The translations under genes were made by a program, and so were the position numbers. Below, one piece after another: positions 53,526-61,396 of a DNA stretch of 64,000 nt (its first letter is position 1; the number at the start of each line of letters is the position of its first letter). The DNA lies in assembly GCF_035590735.1 (NCBI RefSeq), contig NZ_CP141595.1, positions 925,001 through 989,000 on the forward strand, in the 5' to 3' direction. Source of the DNA: Rossellomorea aquimaris (lineage in GTDB: Bacteria > Bacillota > Bacilli > Bacillales > Bacillaceae_B). The notes under the pieces are model-generated. The model searched no databases. It was given only the letters and a program-made list of their open reading frames with translations, and was not told the origin of the DNA.

Positions 53526-53892
53526 AGCGAATGCCTGGTTCTTGATTAAGTAAACCGGGTATTTCCCTCGAAACTTTACTCTGGAAATATCGGTTGCAGA
53601 AAAAAGAAAATTCGACATGAAGGATTAATTATCTTAAATCAGGATTGATTAATTGAAATAAGGATCAATAAATCGGAAACAGGATCAATTATTCTGATTT
53701 TCGGATTGAAAGTGGTTGGAATAGGATTAATTACTGAAGGTTTTCTGATTATTCAAGCGGAATCATAGGATAATGGGTGACGTTTTCATCATATTAAAGT
53801 TGATAGGTCGTTTTTTTTTCGTAATTGGCTGTTTTTAATGGGAGATTATCAAGGAAAATCGCTAAATTTAACCTTGAAGAGGGATTAACTCT
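53526..53892. other. Intergenic region containing a ~20-base repeat array
   Basis: No gene. Its centre is the repeat array at 53611-53740; the right side is AT-rich with T-runs. Confidence 0.55.
53611..53740. repeat. Array of ~20-base repeats, copy 2
   Basis: TTCGACA at 53611 is followed by units beginning AGGATTA, AGGATTG and AGGATCA at 53621, 53641, 53661 and 53681 (exactly 20 bases apart), then at 53702 and 53723 (22 and 21 bases). Unit consensus is AGGATYAATTAATYGAAAT with variants. Related to 51494 and 57321. Confidence 0.7.
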
Positions 53893-53935
53893 AAAAAAGA
53901 GGTGGTCCAGGAATTCCCCCGGGACAACCTCTTTA
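53893..53935 (-). terminator. Intrinsic terminator of the minus-strand GNAT gene
   Basis: On the minus strand AAAGAGGTTGTCCC pairs with GGACCACCTCTTT, followed by TTTTAGAG. Confidence 0.75.
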
Positions 53936-53940
53936 TAACT

Positions 53941-54474
53941 TTATTCCAAAAAAGCTTTGGAATAATGAACGACACCTTCTACCTTTCTAAGAGAATGCTC
54001 CGTCAATTCCAAAGCCATAAATACTTCATCAGGCACTTCAAACGGAGGCTTGATATTCCATAGTGACGCTTGCTTAAAGCCAAACTTCGGATAATAGTCT
54101 TTATGACCTAACACAATGACTGAATGGTAACCGATCTCTTTTGCCATTTGCAGGGCTGCATGTATCAATTGGCTTCCGATTCCCTTTTTTTGAAAGGAGG
54201 GTGCTACAGACACAGGAGCCATTGCCAGGGAATCTGCCACTTTATTATGGTCTACAATGGTGATTTTAGATAGTAGAATGTGGCCGATCACTTCATTGCT
54301 ATCATTGATGGCAACCAATGAAAGCTCAGGTATAAATGCATCTGATTTTCTAATTTTATTTACAAGCAGATGTTCTTTCTTGTCGCTATACTCCTCATGT
54401 GAAAATGCTTGTTTAGTCATTTCTTCTGTCCTGCTATATTCTTCAGGGCGCTCTTGTCTAATGAAGATATCCAT
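53941..54474 (-). CDS. GNAT N-acetyltransferase (YhbS-like)
   Basis: 177 residues. Motif A: MAPVSVAPSFQKKGIGSQLIHAALQMAKEIG (QKKGIG acetyl-CoA loop) and GYHSVIVLGHKDYYPKFGFKQA, as in YhbS. The C-terminal lid is IKPPFEVPDEVFMALEL. Acceptor unknown. AAAGGAGAC site. Confidence 0.88.
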   Translation of the reverse strand: MDIFIRQERPEEYSRTEEMTKQAFSHEEYSDKKEHLLVNKIRKSDAFIPELSLVAINDSNEVIGHILLSKITIVDHNKVADSLAMAPVSVAPSFQKKGIGSQLIHAALQMAKEIGYHSVIVLGHKDYYPKFGFKQASLWNIKPPFEVPDEVFMALELTEHSLRKVEGVVHYSKAFLE

Positions 54475-54520
54475 TTATAGTCTCCTTTTCTTTCATTAAA
54501 TTTATCGGGTTTATAAATGG

Positions 54521-54554
54521 CACTCTCTTAATGATTAGAGTCATTAAGAAAGTG
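54521..54554. promoter_or_regulatory. Inverted repeat upstream of the GNAT gene
   Basis: CACTCTCTTAATGA and TCATTAAGAAAGTG around TTAGAG, with one mismatch. It sits 47 bases upstream of the start codon; it may be an operator or transcript hairpin. Confidence 0.4.
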
Positions 54555-54660
54555 TTCACCCCAGTAATATACAGTTGTTTAACAAACAAAAACCTCCAAA
54601 TTAGTATGTATTTATTTTATTCAGTTATGAATCCGGGGTCAACCTCGGTGTAAGGATCGC

Positions 54661-54689
54661 TTGTCCAGAACCGGAAAGAGCTATATAAT
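54661..54689 (+). promoter_or_regulatory. Strong sigma-A-type promoter
   Basis: TTGTCC at 54661-54666, exactly 17 bases, then TATAAT at 54684-54689. About 25 bases before the ribosome site of the 36-residue ORF. Confidence 0.75.
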
Positions 54690-54724
54690 AAAAAAGAATC
54701 TTAAACATAAAGGAGGGAAAATTC

Positions 54725-54835
54725 ATGTATTCGTTCACTGTAGACATCAAAGCTGAGAAAAAATACCTTATCTTCATGATGTCTATTTTTGGAATTTCAG
54801 CCGTCCACGGGACAAGTCTGTCCTTTTTTAGCTAA
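54725..54835 (+). CDS. 36-residue peptide
   Basis: MYSFTVDIKAEKKYLIFMM followed by SIFGISAVHGTSLSFFS. AAAGGAGGG ribosome site, a near-consensus promoter and a terminator at 54879 make it an isolated transcription unit. Hydrophobic C-terminal half (about residues 14-30) suggests a membrane peptide. GGACA/TGTCC plus TTTTTT at the ORF 3' end (near 54811-54830) forms a small terminator-like hairpin inside the coding sequence. Family not recognised. Confidence 0.6.
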   Translation: MYSFTVDIKAEKKYLIFMMSIFGISAVHGTSLSFFS

Positions 54836-54878
54836 ATTTCAATAATGTGAACGTACGTATGATTTCCTGAAAATAGCG

Positions 54879-54913
54879 AAAGCCATGGGGAATGATTCCC
54901 TGTGGCTTTTTTT
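54879..54913 (+). terminator. Intrinsic terminator of the small peptide unit
   Basis: AAAGCCATGGGGA and TTCCCTGTGGCTTT form the stem, followed by TTTT. Confidence 0.8.
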
Positions 54914-55037
54914 GATCTAGCTGCGGCGGCTAGAGGCTCGAGGTCATAAGTTAAACATGCCAAAAAGGCAAAAAGCGCCTTTCCGACATGTTCAACTTAA
55001 GCTTGTCGCCTCTGAACGAGCCGCCTCCGCTTTTCTT
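54914..55037. repeat. 124-bp palindromic element, first tandem copy
   Basis: Begins GATCTAGCTGCGGCGGCTAG and ends near GCCGCCTCCGCTTTTCTT. Its ends (GCGGCGGCT / AGCCGCCTCCGC) and inner parts (AAGTTRAACATG / CATGTTCAACTT) pair, so it can form a long hairpin. Differs at a few bases from the second copy. The GATCTAGCTGC opening is like a repeat seen in many Bacillaceae genomes (from memory). Confidence 0.8.
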
Positions 55038-55161
55038 GATCTAGCTGCGGCGGCTAGAGGCTCGAGGTCATAAGTTGAACATGCCAAAAAGGCAAAATGC
55101 GCCTTTCCGACATGTTCAACTTAAGCTTGTCGCCTCTGAACGAGCCGCCTCCGCTTTTCTA
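55038..55161. repeat. 124-bp palindromic element, second tandem copy
   Basis: Starts with the same GATCTAGCTGCGGCGGCTAG at 55038, exactly 124 bases after the first, and ends at TTTTCT just before the MFS gene. Confidence 0.8.
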
Positions 55162-55193
55162 TTAACCTTATGTTTATGAGAGGACGAAAACTA

Positions 55194-56384
55194 ATGATTA
55201 AGACAAGAAACAATATATATCTGCTTTATTTTTATCTCTTTTTTGCCCAGTTGTTCTTTGACCGGGCGTTGTGGGTCATCTACCTTGGCGATAAGGGGAT
55301 GACCTTCGGCGAGATCGGCATATTGGAGGCGTTTCTCCATTTGGCCATTGTCCTGTTTGAGGTTCCGACAGGGATGATCGCAGATTTGTATGGGAGGAAG
55401 GTCAGCCTGGTGATCGGGAATATGTTCAGTCTCCTTTATGCCTTGTTCATGCTGATGAGCGGGACGTTTTCGATGTTTACACTGGCCTTTCTATCCATGG
55501 GTCTCATGGTCACCTTTCATTCCGGTGCCGAGCAGGCATTTGCTTATGACACGTTGAAGAATGAAAAGCGTGAGAAGGATTATACGAGGATAATCGGGAG
55601 TATGACGGCCATTTCCCTCTTATCATTAAGCCTTGCCAAATTCCTCGGGGGATTCATGGCAGAGATCAGCTGGGAATGGGTATATGGTGCAACCATCGTC
55701 ACCCATGTCCTTGCTTTGATTCCACTGTTTTTCATGAAGGAACCGGAACGTGAAAAGACGGAGGATATCGGCGGGCGATGGTATAACCAATGGGTTCATC
55801 AATTTAGATTGGGGGTTGCCGTTTGGAGAAATAACACGGTCATTCACCAGCCTGTTGTGCTATTTATCTTAGCGAGTGCAGTCATGGTGATCATGGTTTT
55901 CTACGGGCAGGAATACTTCATTCAATTAGGCTACTCCCCAGTCGTCGTGGGAGCTGTGTTTACAATTGAAGGGCTCCTCGGCGTCGTGATGGCGAAGGTT
56001 GCTTACAGGGTTGAGGCACGGTTTAAGTTCTTCAATATTTTATATTATGGCTTAGGTCTTTTCCTTTTCTTTTTCATCCTGTTCATCTTCGCCACGGACT
56101 GGGCGATCCTGTTATCGTTTCTGATCCTTGCCCAGCTCTTGAGTCTGTTCGAACCGATCTTCAGCTCATTCGTGCAAAACTTTCTGCAGAGCAATATCAG
56201 ATCTACTTTCCTTTCGCTGATCGGGTTAATGGAGAGCTTCGTCATCATGATCAGCTTTCCGTTATTCGGATTCGCCATCGAACGTACAGGGTTTACCGAT
56301 GGGTTCGCGGGCCTGCTGCTGATTTTCTTCGTGCTGGCAGGCGGGTATCTGGTTGGTCAGCGATTTATTCAACGGATTAGATAA
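55194..56384 (+). CDS. MFS transporter
   Basis: 396 residues from ATG 55194 (GAGAGGACG site; an in-frame ATG at 55170 is farther upstream). About 12 helices. Motif A is EVPTGMIADLYGRKVSLVIG near 55-75. Reads as a drug/unknown-substrate exporter. The 5' side is only about 33 bases from the tandem palindromic element. Terminator at 56387. Confidence 0.88.
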   Translation: MIKTRNNIYLLYFYLFFAQLFFDRALWVIYLGDKGMTFGEIGILEAFLHLAIVLFEVPTGMIADLYGRKVSLVIGNMFSLLYALFMLMSGTFSMFTLAFLSMGLMVTFHSGAEQAFAYDTLKNEKREKDYTRIIGSMTAISLLSLSLAKFLGGFMAEISWEWVYGATIVTHVLALIPLFFMKEPEREKTEDIGGRWYNQWVHQFRLGVAVWRNNTVIHQPVVLFILASAVMVIMVFYGQEYFIQLGYSPVVVGAVFTIEGLLGVVMAKVAYRVEARFKFFNILYYGLGLFLFFFILFIFATDWAILLSFLILAQLLSLFEPIFSSFVQNFLQSNIRSTFLSLIGLMESFVIMISFPLFGFAIERTGFTDGFAGLLLIFFVLAGGYLVGQRFIQRIR

Positions 56385-56386
56385 AG

Positions 56387-56422
56387 AAGGAGCTTCTCAC
56401 TTTTAGGTGGGGGGCTTTTTTT
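56387..56422 (+). terminator. Intrinsic terminator of the MFS gene
   Basis: AGCTTCTCAC and GTGGGGGGCT around TTTTAG, then TTTTTTTT. Confidence 0.8.
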
Positions 56423-56485
56423 TATCATCACAACAGGAAAATTATGTTAAAATATTGAGAGGGAAAACTATACTAGGGGGTAAAC

Positions 56486-56833
56486 ATGAAGTATCTTTTT
56501 GATTTTTTTCTTGCAGTATCTTTGAACGGTCTTTCTTATTTCATCGCGAGCTTCGTTCTTAGAAATGGATTGCCTATTTGGCAGGCACTCATTATCGGTT
56601 TTTCTGTCGTATCACTTGGGGCATTGACTGAAGCACTCGGTAGCCCGATGTGGTTGATCGTATTGGTTCCATTCCCCGTGGGGATGTTCTTGCTTTACTC
56701 ATTCCTTCAAGTATCGGTTCCTCAATGGTTTCTGACGTATATGCTTACTCTTGCCATATACACCATCATCCATATACCGATGAGTTATTTCTTTGAGTTC
56801 CATTCGTTAATTCCGGCATGGAAACTATCTTAA
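56486..56833 (+). CDS. Membrane protein of unknown function
   Basis: 115 residues with four hydrophobic helices (about 3-24, 30-50, 55-75, 80-102). TAGGGGG site. The GSPMWLIVLVPFPVGMFLLYSFLQVSVPQWFLTYM block looks conserved but is not recognised. Precedes the GyrI-like gene by 18 bases; probably cotranscribed. Confidence 0.6.
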   Translation: MKYLFDFFLAVSLNGLSYFIASFVLRNGLPIWQALIIGFSVVSLGALTEALGSPMWLIVLVPFPVGMFLLYSFLQVSVPQWFLTYMLTLAIYTIIHIPMSYFFEFHSLIPAWKLS

Positions 56834-56851
56834 TCAAAAGGAGAGAGTGTT

Positions 56852-57295
56852 GTGAATGCTGAAAAAATGAAAAAGACATTCCGAATAGTTGGGTTAAAAG
56901 GAGAAGGAGCCTTCACTGAATTTAACACAGAGGTACCAAAACTGGCCGGACGATTTCTGGAGAGGTTACATGAAATTGAAGCCGTGCATGGTCCTGAAAT
57001 CGCTCTCTACGAACCTAAGAGGGATACGGAACATTTGGAAGGAAGCTATTATGTAGGGATCATGGTGGACGAAACCCTTACAAACGCTCCGGTCGGTATG
57101 GAATATATCGAACTGGACGAAGAGTATGTAACGACGAAAGGAATGGTTCGACATATTGGCAAGCTTCATAACGATCTTTTAAAGTGGATGGATGACCAGG
57201 GATATAAAAGGAAACCGGATTCTTATATTGTGGAGACATATCATCCATTGGGAACTGGTGAGGAAGAAGTAGCGATATACTTACCTATTCTATGA
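56852..57295 (+). CDS. GyrI-like small-molecule-binding protein
   Basis: 147 residues from GTG (AAAGGAGAGAG). KTFRIVGLKGEGAFTEFNTEVPKLAGRFLERLHEI, then a beta-rich end with GSYYVGIMVDE and VETYHPLGTGEEEVAIYLPI, the GyrI/AraC effector-binding fold. It may bind small ligands. Function unknown. Confidence 0.8.
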   Translation: MNAEKMKKTFRIVGLKGEGAFTEFNTEVPKLAGRFLERLHEIEAVHGPEIALYEPKRDTEHLEGSYYVGIMVDETLTNAPVGMEYIELDEEYVTTKGMVRHIGKLHNDLLKWMDDQGYKRKPDSYIVETYHPLGTGEEEVAIYLPIL

Positions 57296-57715
57296 TCGGT
57301 TCCTCCGCACTTTACATTTTTCGACAAACGGATCATAAAAAGAAAGAGTGGATCATATATCAAAATTCCGGTTCATAAACGGCTGAAACAGGTTCATATA
57401 TCTGAAAAGGGGTTCATAAGTCGTGAAAACTGGTTCATATCTTGGATGAGAGAGTCCTCATGAATGGTTTCAATCTCAAAGAAGCCCAATTATGGTCATA
57501 AAACAGGACATTTTCATAGATTTTGATCAAAAACAAGCCTGAACTGAAGGGCAGAATCTATTTTTGAAAAAAAGAATGTGATGATAGGTGGAGAAGTGTA
57601 TCTATCATTCAACATTTAATCATTCACGATCTGCTGGTTTAGTATTGGAGGCTGTCTTGAATCGCGACTATACTCAAGCAAGGGAGTAATGAAAAGGAAA
57701 GAGGGGGTATTCAAC
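57296..57715. other. Intergenic region containing repeat array 3
   Basis: About 420 bases. No gene with a ribosome site. Contains the 20-21-base array at 57321-57450 and AT-rich sequence to its right. Confidence 0.55.
57321..57450. repeat. Array of 20-21-base repeats, copy 3
   Basis: TTCGACAAAC near 57320 leads into units starting GGATCAT or GGTTCAT at 57330, 57350, 57370, 57391, 57411 and 57432 (spacings 20, 20, 21, 20, 21). Units end TGAAAAC- or CTGAAAC-like. Same lead sequence and period as 53611, with a different unit family. Confidence 0.7.
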
Positions 57716-57940
57716 ATGAAATTTCTCTGGGCGGGTGCCAACATTCTGATGCCGGTTCTCTTATTATTTCTGGCTTTTACCACCTGGATCGGGTACATTG
57801 CTGAAGATATTCCGGAGTATTATCACTTTAAGTGGGCAGATCTCCTTCTTCTATTAGTGGGGTACGATGTACAGTTTTACAAAAAAACAATCGGACTGAT
57901 CATCGTATTGTTAAGCCTTGTTATTTGGTTTTTGCTATAG
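57716..57940 (+). CDS. Small two-helix membrane protein
   Basis: 74 residues from ATG 57716 (GAGGGGG site). MKFLWAGANILMPVLLLFLAFTTWIGYI and a second helix KTIGLIIVLLSLVIWFLL at the end, with a charged loop of about 30 residues. Family not recognised. Confidence 0.65.
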   Translation: MKFLWAGANILMPVLLLFLAFTTWIGYIAEDIPEYYHFKWADLLLLLVGYDVQFYKKTIGLIIVLLSLVIWFLL

Positions 57941-57994
57941 TTGGCTCGCCTAATGAAATGGAAGTTTAGTAGAAAAATATGAAGAGGTGTTAAG

Positions 57995-58549
57995 TTGAAA
58001 GATTTTAAGATTAGTACAGAAACTGAAAGATTGATCATACGACCATTGAAGGTTGCTGATTATCCAAACTGGCTTGAGGAATTCGAAAACAGGTCTGCTT
58101 CCTCCAGCAGGCACGATCTGGGGAAAATAGATATGAGTGAATGCACGGAAGAATGGTTCAATCAGTTGGTGACAAAACATCAAGAACTGGCTGGTAATGA
58201 TGAAGCCCACATATTTGGTGTGTTTAGAAAAGCGGATCATAAGCACGTGGGAATGGTGGATTTCTCTACGTTATCAAGGAATGATTTTCTATGGGGACGG
58301 ATCGGTTACACCATACATAACCAGCATTGGAAGAACGGGTACGGTAAAGAGGCAGTGAAAGCGGCATTGGATATGGCTTTCCATGACTTAGGCTTCCACC
58401 GGATCGAAGCCCATATCAACCTCGATAATACCCCTTCCATAAAGCTTGCTGAAAGTGTCGGGATGGAATTTGAATGCATCAGGAAAGGTTTTATCTATGA
58501 GTTCGGTGAATGGACGGATAATATGATTTACTATTTGAATGCAGGATAA
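57995..58549 (+). CDS. GNAT N-acetyltransferase (RimJ/RimL-like)
   Basis: 184 residues from TTG (GAAGAGGTG site). TERLIIRPLKVADYPNWLEEF opening; motif A GYTIHNQHWKNGYGKEAVKAAL (acetyl-CoA loop KNGYGKE), motif B HINLDNTPSIKLAESVGMEFECI. Acceptor unknown. Confidence 0.88.
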   Translation: MKDFKISTETERLIIRPLKVADYPNWLEEFENRSASSSRHDLGKIDMSECTEEWFNQLVTKHQELAGNDEAHIFGVFRKADHKHVGMVDFSTLSRNDFLWGRIGYTIHNQHWKNGYGKEAVKAALDMAFHDLGFHRIEAHINLDNTPSIKLAESVGMEFECIRKGFIYEFGEWTDNMIYYLNAG

Positions 58550-58592
58550 GGTACTTTCCACCATGCAAATTAGTATAGGGAGGTGAATATTC

Positions 58593-59390
58593 ATGGGAGA
58601 AGGAAAGCTCGTAACTAAAAATCAGATGATTCATGATTTACGGGAATTAGGTGTACACCAAGGCATGACTGTTATCGTCCATTCTTCCTTAAAATCACTG
58701 GGAAGAGTCATTGGTGGACCGGTTTCCGTTATCCTCGCATTGGAAGAGTCGGTTAGGGGAGGCGGAAACATTGTGATGCCGACCCAGACCGAGCAGCTAT
58801 GTGATCCGGCTGAATATGGAAGCGGGCATACAGACGAAGAGATGAAAATCATCAGAGAGAACTTGCCGACGTATCACCCCGATCTAACTCCTACATGCTA
58901 TATGGGCTTTATACCTGAAACATTCAGGAAGCAAAAAGGAGTGGTTCGAAGCGCCCATCCCCACACATCCTTTGCCGCCTGGGGTAAGCATGCTAAATAC
59001 ATAACGGAAGATCATGGTTTTGATTTTGCATTAAATGAAAACTCACCATTAGGAAAAATCTACGAATTAAATGGCTATATTCTATTACTTGGAGCACCGA
59101 CAAATTCCAATACCTCTTTGCATCTGGCTGAATACAGACAAAAAAACACTTTTGTAAAAGAGAAAATCTGGGATGTTAAGGTTGAAAAGAATCATCGGGA
59201 AGTATGGACAACATATCAAGACATTAACAATGAATCAGATGATTTTGATAAGATATTTGATGCTTTTCACAAAGAAAAAGACTATGTAAAAGAAGGTATG
59301 GTCGGTGAAGCAAGAAGTTATTTAATCCCCATGAGAGAAATGGTTGAGTATGCTGTAGGGTGGATGAATGAAAACAGGGAGGAGACATAA
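58593..59390 (+). CDS. Aminoglycoside N(3)-acetyltransferase-family protein
   Basis: 265 residues (AGGGAGGTG site). HSSLKSLGRVIGGPVSVILALEESV, IVMPTQT and RSAHPHTSFAAWGKHAKYI are the AAC(3)/YokD motifs. The enzyme transfers acetyl from acetyl-CoA to the 3-amino group of aminoglycosides in resistant organisms; many chromosomal members have other or unknown substrates. A VOC-like gene starts 2 bases after its stop. Confidence 0.9.
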   Translation: MGEGKLVTKNQMIHDLRELGVHQGMTVIVHSSLKSLGRVIGGPVSVILALEESVRGGGNIVMPTQTEQLCDPAEYGSGHTDEEMKIIRENLPTYHPDLTPTCYMGFIPETFRKQKGVVRSAHPHTSFAAWGKHAKYITEDHGFDFALNENSPLGKIYELNGYILLLGAPTNSNTSLHLAEYRQKNTFVKEKIWDVKVEKNHREVWTTYQDINNESDDFDKIFDAFHKEKDYVKEGMVGEARSYLIPMREMVEYAVGWMNENREET

Positions 59391-59392
59391 AA

Positions 59393-60046
59393 ATGCAATT
59401 ATTTCATTATCACTGGTGGACGGATAAAGTGGAGGAAATGGAAAGGTTTTATCATCAGTCAGGATTCGAAACCACGTTAAGAGTCGGTCGCCATAATGGG
59501 GAAATGCATACATTCAATCCTCCTTTGATTTGGGAAGATTTTAGAGATAAAGATATTCGATTTAGAATCATCGAGATGGTCAATGGTCAAACCAATCTAA
59601 CATTTGGACACGGAAAAAAGGATATGTTCGACCATATCGGATTCTTGGTGACTGAGACTGAGTATTCAGAGGTGCTAGAGAGGGCGGGAGAACTTCAGTG
59701 GAAGGTGAATGAAGGCGAGAGAAGAACGTTCATATCCACTCCCTGGAAGTTTCGGATCGAATTTCAAAGGAGGTGGGAAGTGGTCACTGAAGAAAAACGT
59801 CCATCTATCCAAGCGATGGAGATTCACATACCCTTCCGAGAAGATCCTGCTTTAGTATGCAGCCTATTAGACTTTGAACTGACCGAACAAACTAGTGGAA
59901 AAGTGACAATTGAGAACGGTGAGTTCACCCTTATTTTTTGCAACAGTGAGGAAAAGGAAGCGAGTCTGCATTCCGTTGTGTACCTTGCCGATCATGATTT
60001 CAGTAACGTCGACCCTGTTCAAACGAAAATAATTGGCAGAAGATAG
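59393..60046 (+). CDS. VOC-like (two-module glyoxalase) protein
   Basis: 217 residues. Two alpha/beta modules (about 1-120, HYHWWTDKVEEMERFYHQSGFET...; and about 140-217). It resembles VOC/glyoxalase-fold proteins, with several metal-ligand positions not obvious. Coupled to the AAC(3) gene (GGGAGGAG inside it), so both proteins could act together. Confidence 0.65.
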   Translation: MQLFHYHWWTDKVEEMERFYHQSGFETTLRVGRHNGEMHTFNPPLIWEDFRDKDIRFRIIEMVNGQTNLTFGHGKKDMFDHIGFLVTETEYSEVLERAGELQWKVNEGERRTFISTPWKFRIEFQRRWEVVTEEKRPSIQAMEIHIPFREDPALVCSLLDFELTEQTSGKVTIENGEFTLIFCNSEEKEASLHSVVYLADHDFSNVDPVQTKIIGRR

Positions 60047-60157
60047 TGGAGTGGGTATCAATGAAGCGTAATTTTTCATTGTAGGAATAATTTGGAACCT
60101 TCTTCGCTTGAATCCGTAAATAAAGTGAAGTCTTTTTAATCGTATAAAGGAGGCGTC

Positions 60158-60445
60158 ATGATGGATTATGGATTACTTACCATTGGAATCGCTCTATTAC
60201 TCATTTCGTATCTGGTCGGTGTGAAAAAACAAACGTGGCTGCTGGCAGGTTTTAATGAAAAAATGATCAAAGATAAGTCTTTGTTAGGTACGATAACAGG
60301 GCTTCTATTTTTTCTTCCATTAGGGTTGCTGGGAATCGTTAACAGTCTGTTTGATTATGCCCATGAGGGAACCATTTTTGTGGCAGTCATGTTGGTATTA
60401 CTTACGGTTGTATATCTCCTTATTAATCGAAAACTCCTGAAATGA
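60158..60445 (+). CDS. DUF3784-family membrane protein
   Basis: 95 residues, AAAGGAGG site. Three helices, with the VGVKKQTWLLAGFNE motif characteristic of DUF3784 at about 21-35. Function unknown. Followed 13 bases later by the hydrolase gene. Confidence 0.82.
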   Translation: MMDYGLLTIGIALLLISYLVGVKKQTWLLAGFNEKMIKDKSLLGTITGLLFFLPLGLLGIVNSLFDYAHEGTIFVAVMLVLLTVVYLLINRKLLK

Positions 60446-60458
60446 AGGGTGCGATGTA

Positions 60459-61304
60459 ATGGAAGAAAAGCATATAACGATCAATGAGAAATCAATCTAT
60501 GTTTGGGTAAAAGGGGATGGGGAGCCGATCATCTTTCTCCATGGAGGTCCGGGCGGGAGTCTTGAATACTTTCTGCCGCATATGGATCCTCTGGCTGAAG
60601 ACTATCAGATTATTTTATATGATCAAACGGGTTGCGGGAAATCTGGAGGTGATACCTATTCCATAGAAGAGGAAATCAACACTCTTGAAGGCATAAGAAA
60701 AGCGTTGAATCTGGAGAAAGTGACGCTGTTCGGCGAATCGTGGGGGAGTATTTTAGCCTTGTCTTATGCAGCAAGGTATCCTTCCCATATCCACAAGATC
60801 ATTCTAACGGCCGCTATCGGTTTATCCTCCAAAGACTATGGGACCTTTAAAAAAGTCTTCCTTCAAAAGTTGGGTCCCTACAAAAAAATCCTGCTCGGTT
60901 ACTACTCGCTATCTTCCATTTTCCGCGTGGATGCATCCCGCAAGCTAAACAACCTGATGGACCCTTATTATGTGTATTCAGTCGATACTTTGAAAAAGAA
61001 AAGAGAGATTCGCTACAACAAACAGGCCCTTGAGGACATAGGCAAAGATATTCAACAGAACTACAACCTATTCCCGTCCCTGTCTCATATCGAATCTCTG
61101 CCTATTTTGATCGCTCAGGGATCGCATGATATTCTACCCCCGGCTTATATTAGGGAAAATGTACTCCCATACTTAAGAAACGCAGAACTCATGGAAGTGA
61201 AGGAAAGTGGACATTGGACCATCTTGGACCAGCCTGGACAGATTCTAGGATTGATACGATTGTTTATAGGAGGCAACGGGGACAGGTACCCTGGCTCTTT
61301 TTGA
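60459..61304 (+). CDS. Prolyl-aminopeptidase-like alpha/beta hydrolase
   Basis: 281 residues. HGGPGGSLEYFLPHMDPLAEDYQIILYDQTGCGKSGG and the nucleophile elbow LFGESWGSILAL near 92-103 (Ser), with Asp and His late (DILPPAY; ESGHWTILDQP). This is the S33 proline iminopeptidase pattern (GGPGG, DQxGxGxS). It may release N-terminal proline or act on another small substrate. GAAGGGTG site. Confidence 0.88.
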   Translation: MEEKHITINEKSIYVWVKGDGEPIIFLHGGPGGSLEYFLPHMDPLAEDYQIILYDQTGCGKSGGDTYSIEEEINTLEGIRKALNLEKVTLFGESWGSILALSYAARYPSHIHKIILTAAIGLSSKDYGTFKKVFLQKLGPYKKILLGYYSLSSIFRVDASRKLNNLMDPYYVYSVDTLKKKREIRYNKQALEDIGKDIQQNYNLFPSLSHIESLPILIAQGSHDILPPAYIRENVLPYLRNAELMEVKESGHWTILDQPGQILGLIRLFIGGNGDRYPGSF

Positions 61305-61396
61305 AGGAGAAAACGAAGGGGATGTTCTCAGTGGTCTTTTTTAGAATAGGCTAAATATAAATGACGTATCTAATCGTTTAAGAAAGGGGGAATTTC

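Noticed and set aside
53611..57450. CRISPR array at the short-period repeats
   Set aside because: Units follow each other without spacers, vary in sequence, and no cas gene is present in the window.
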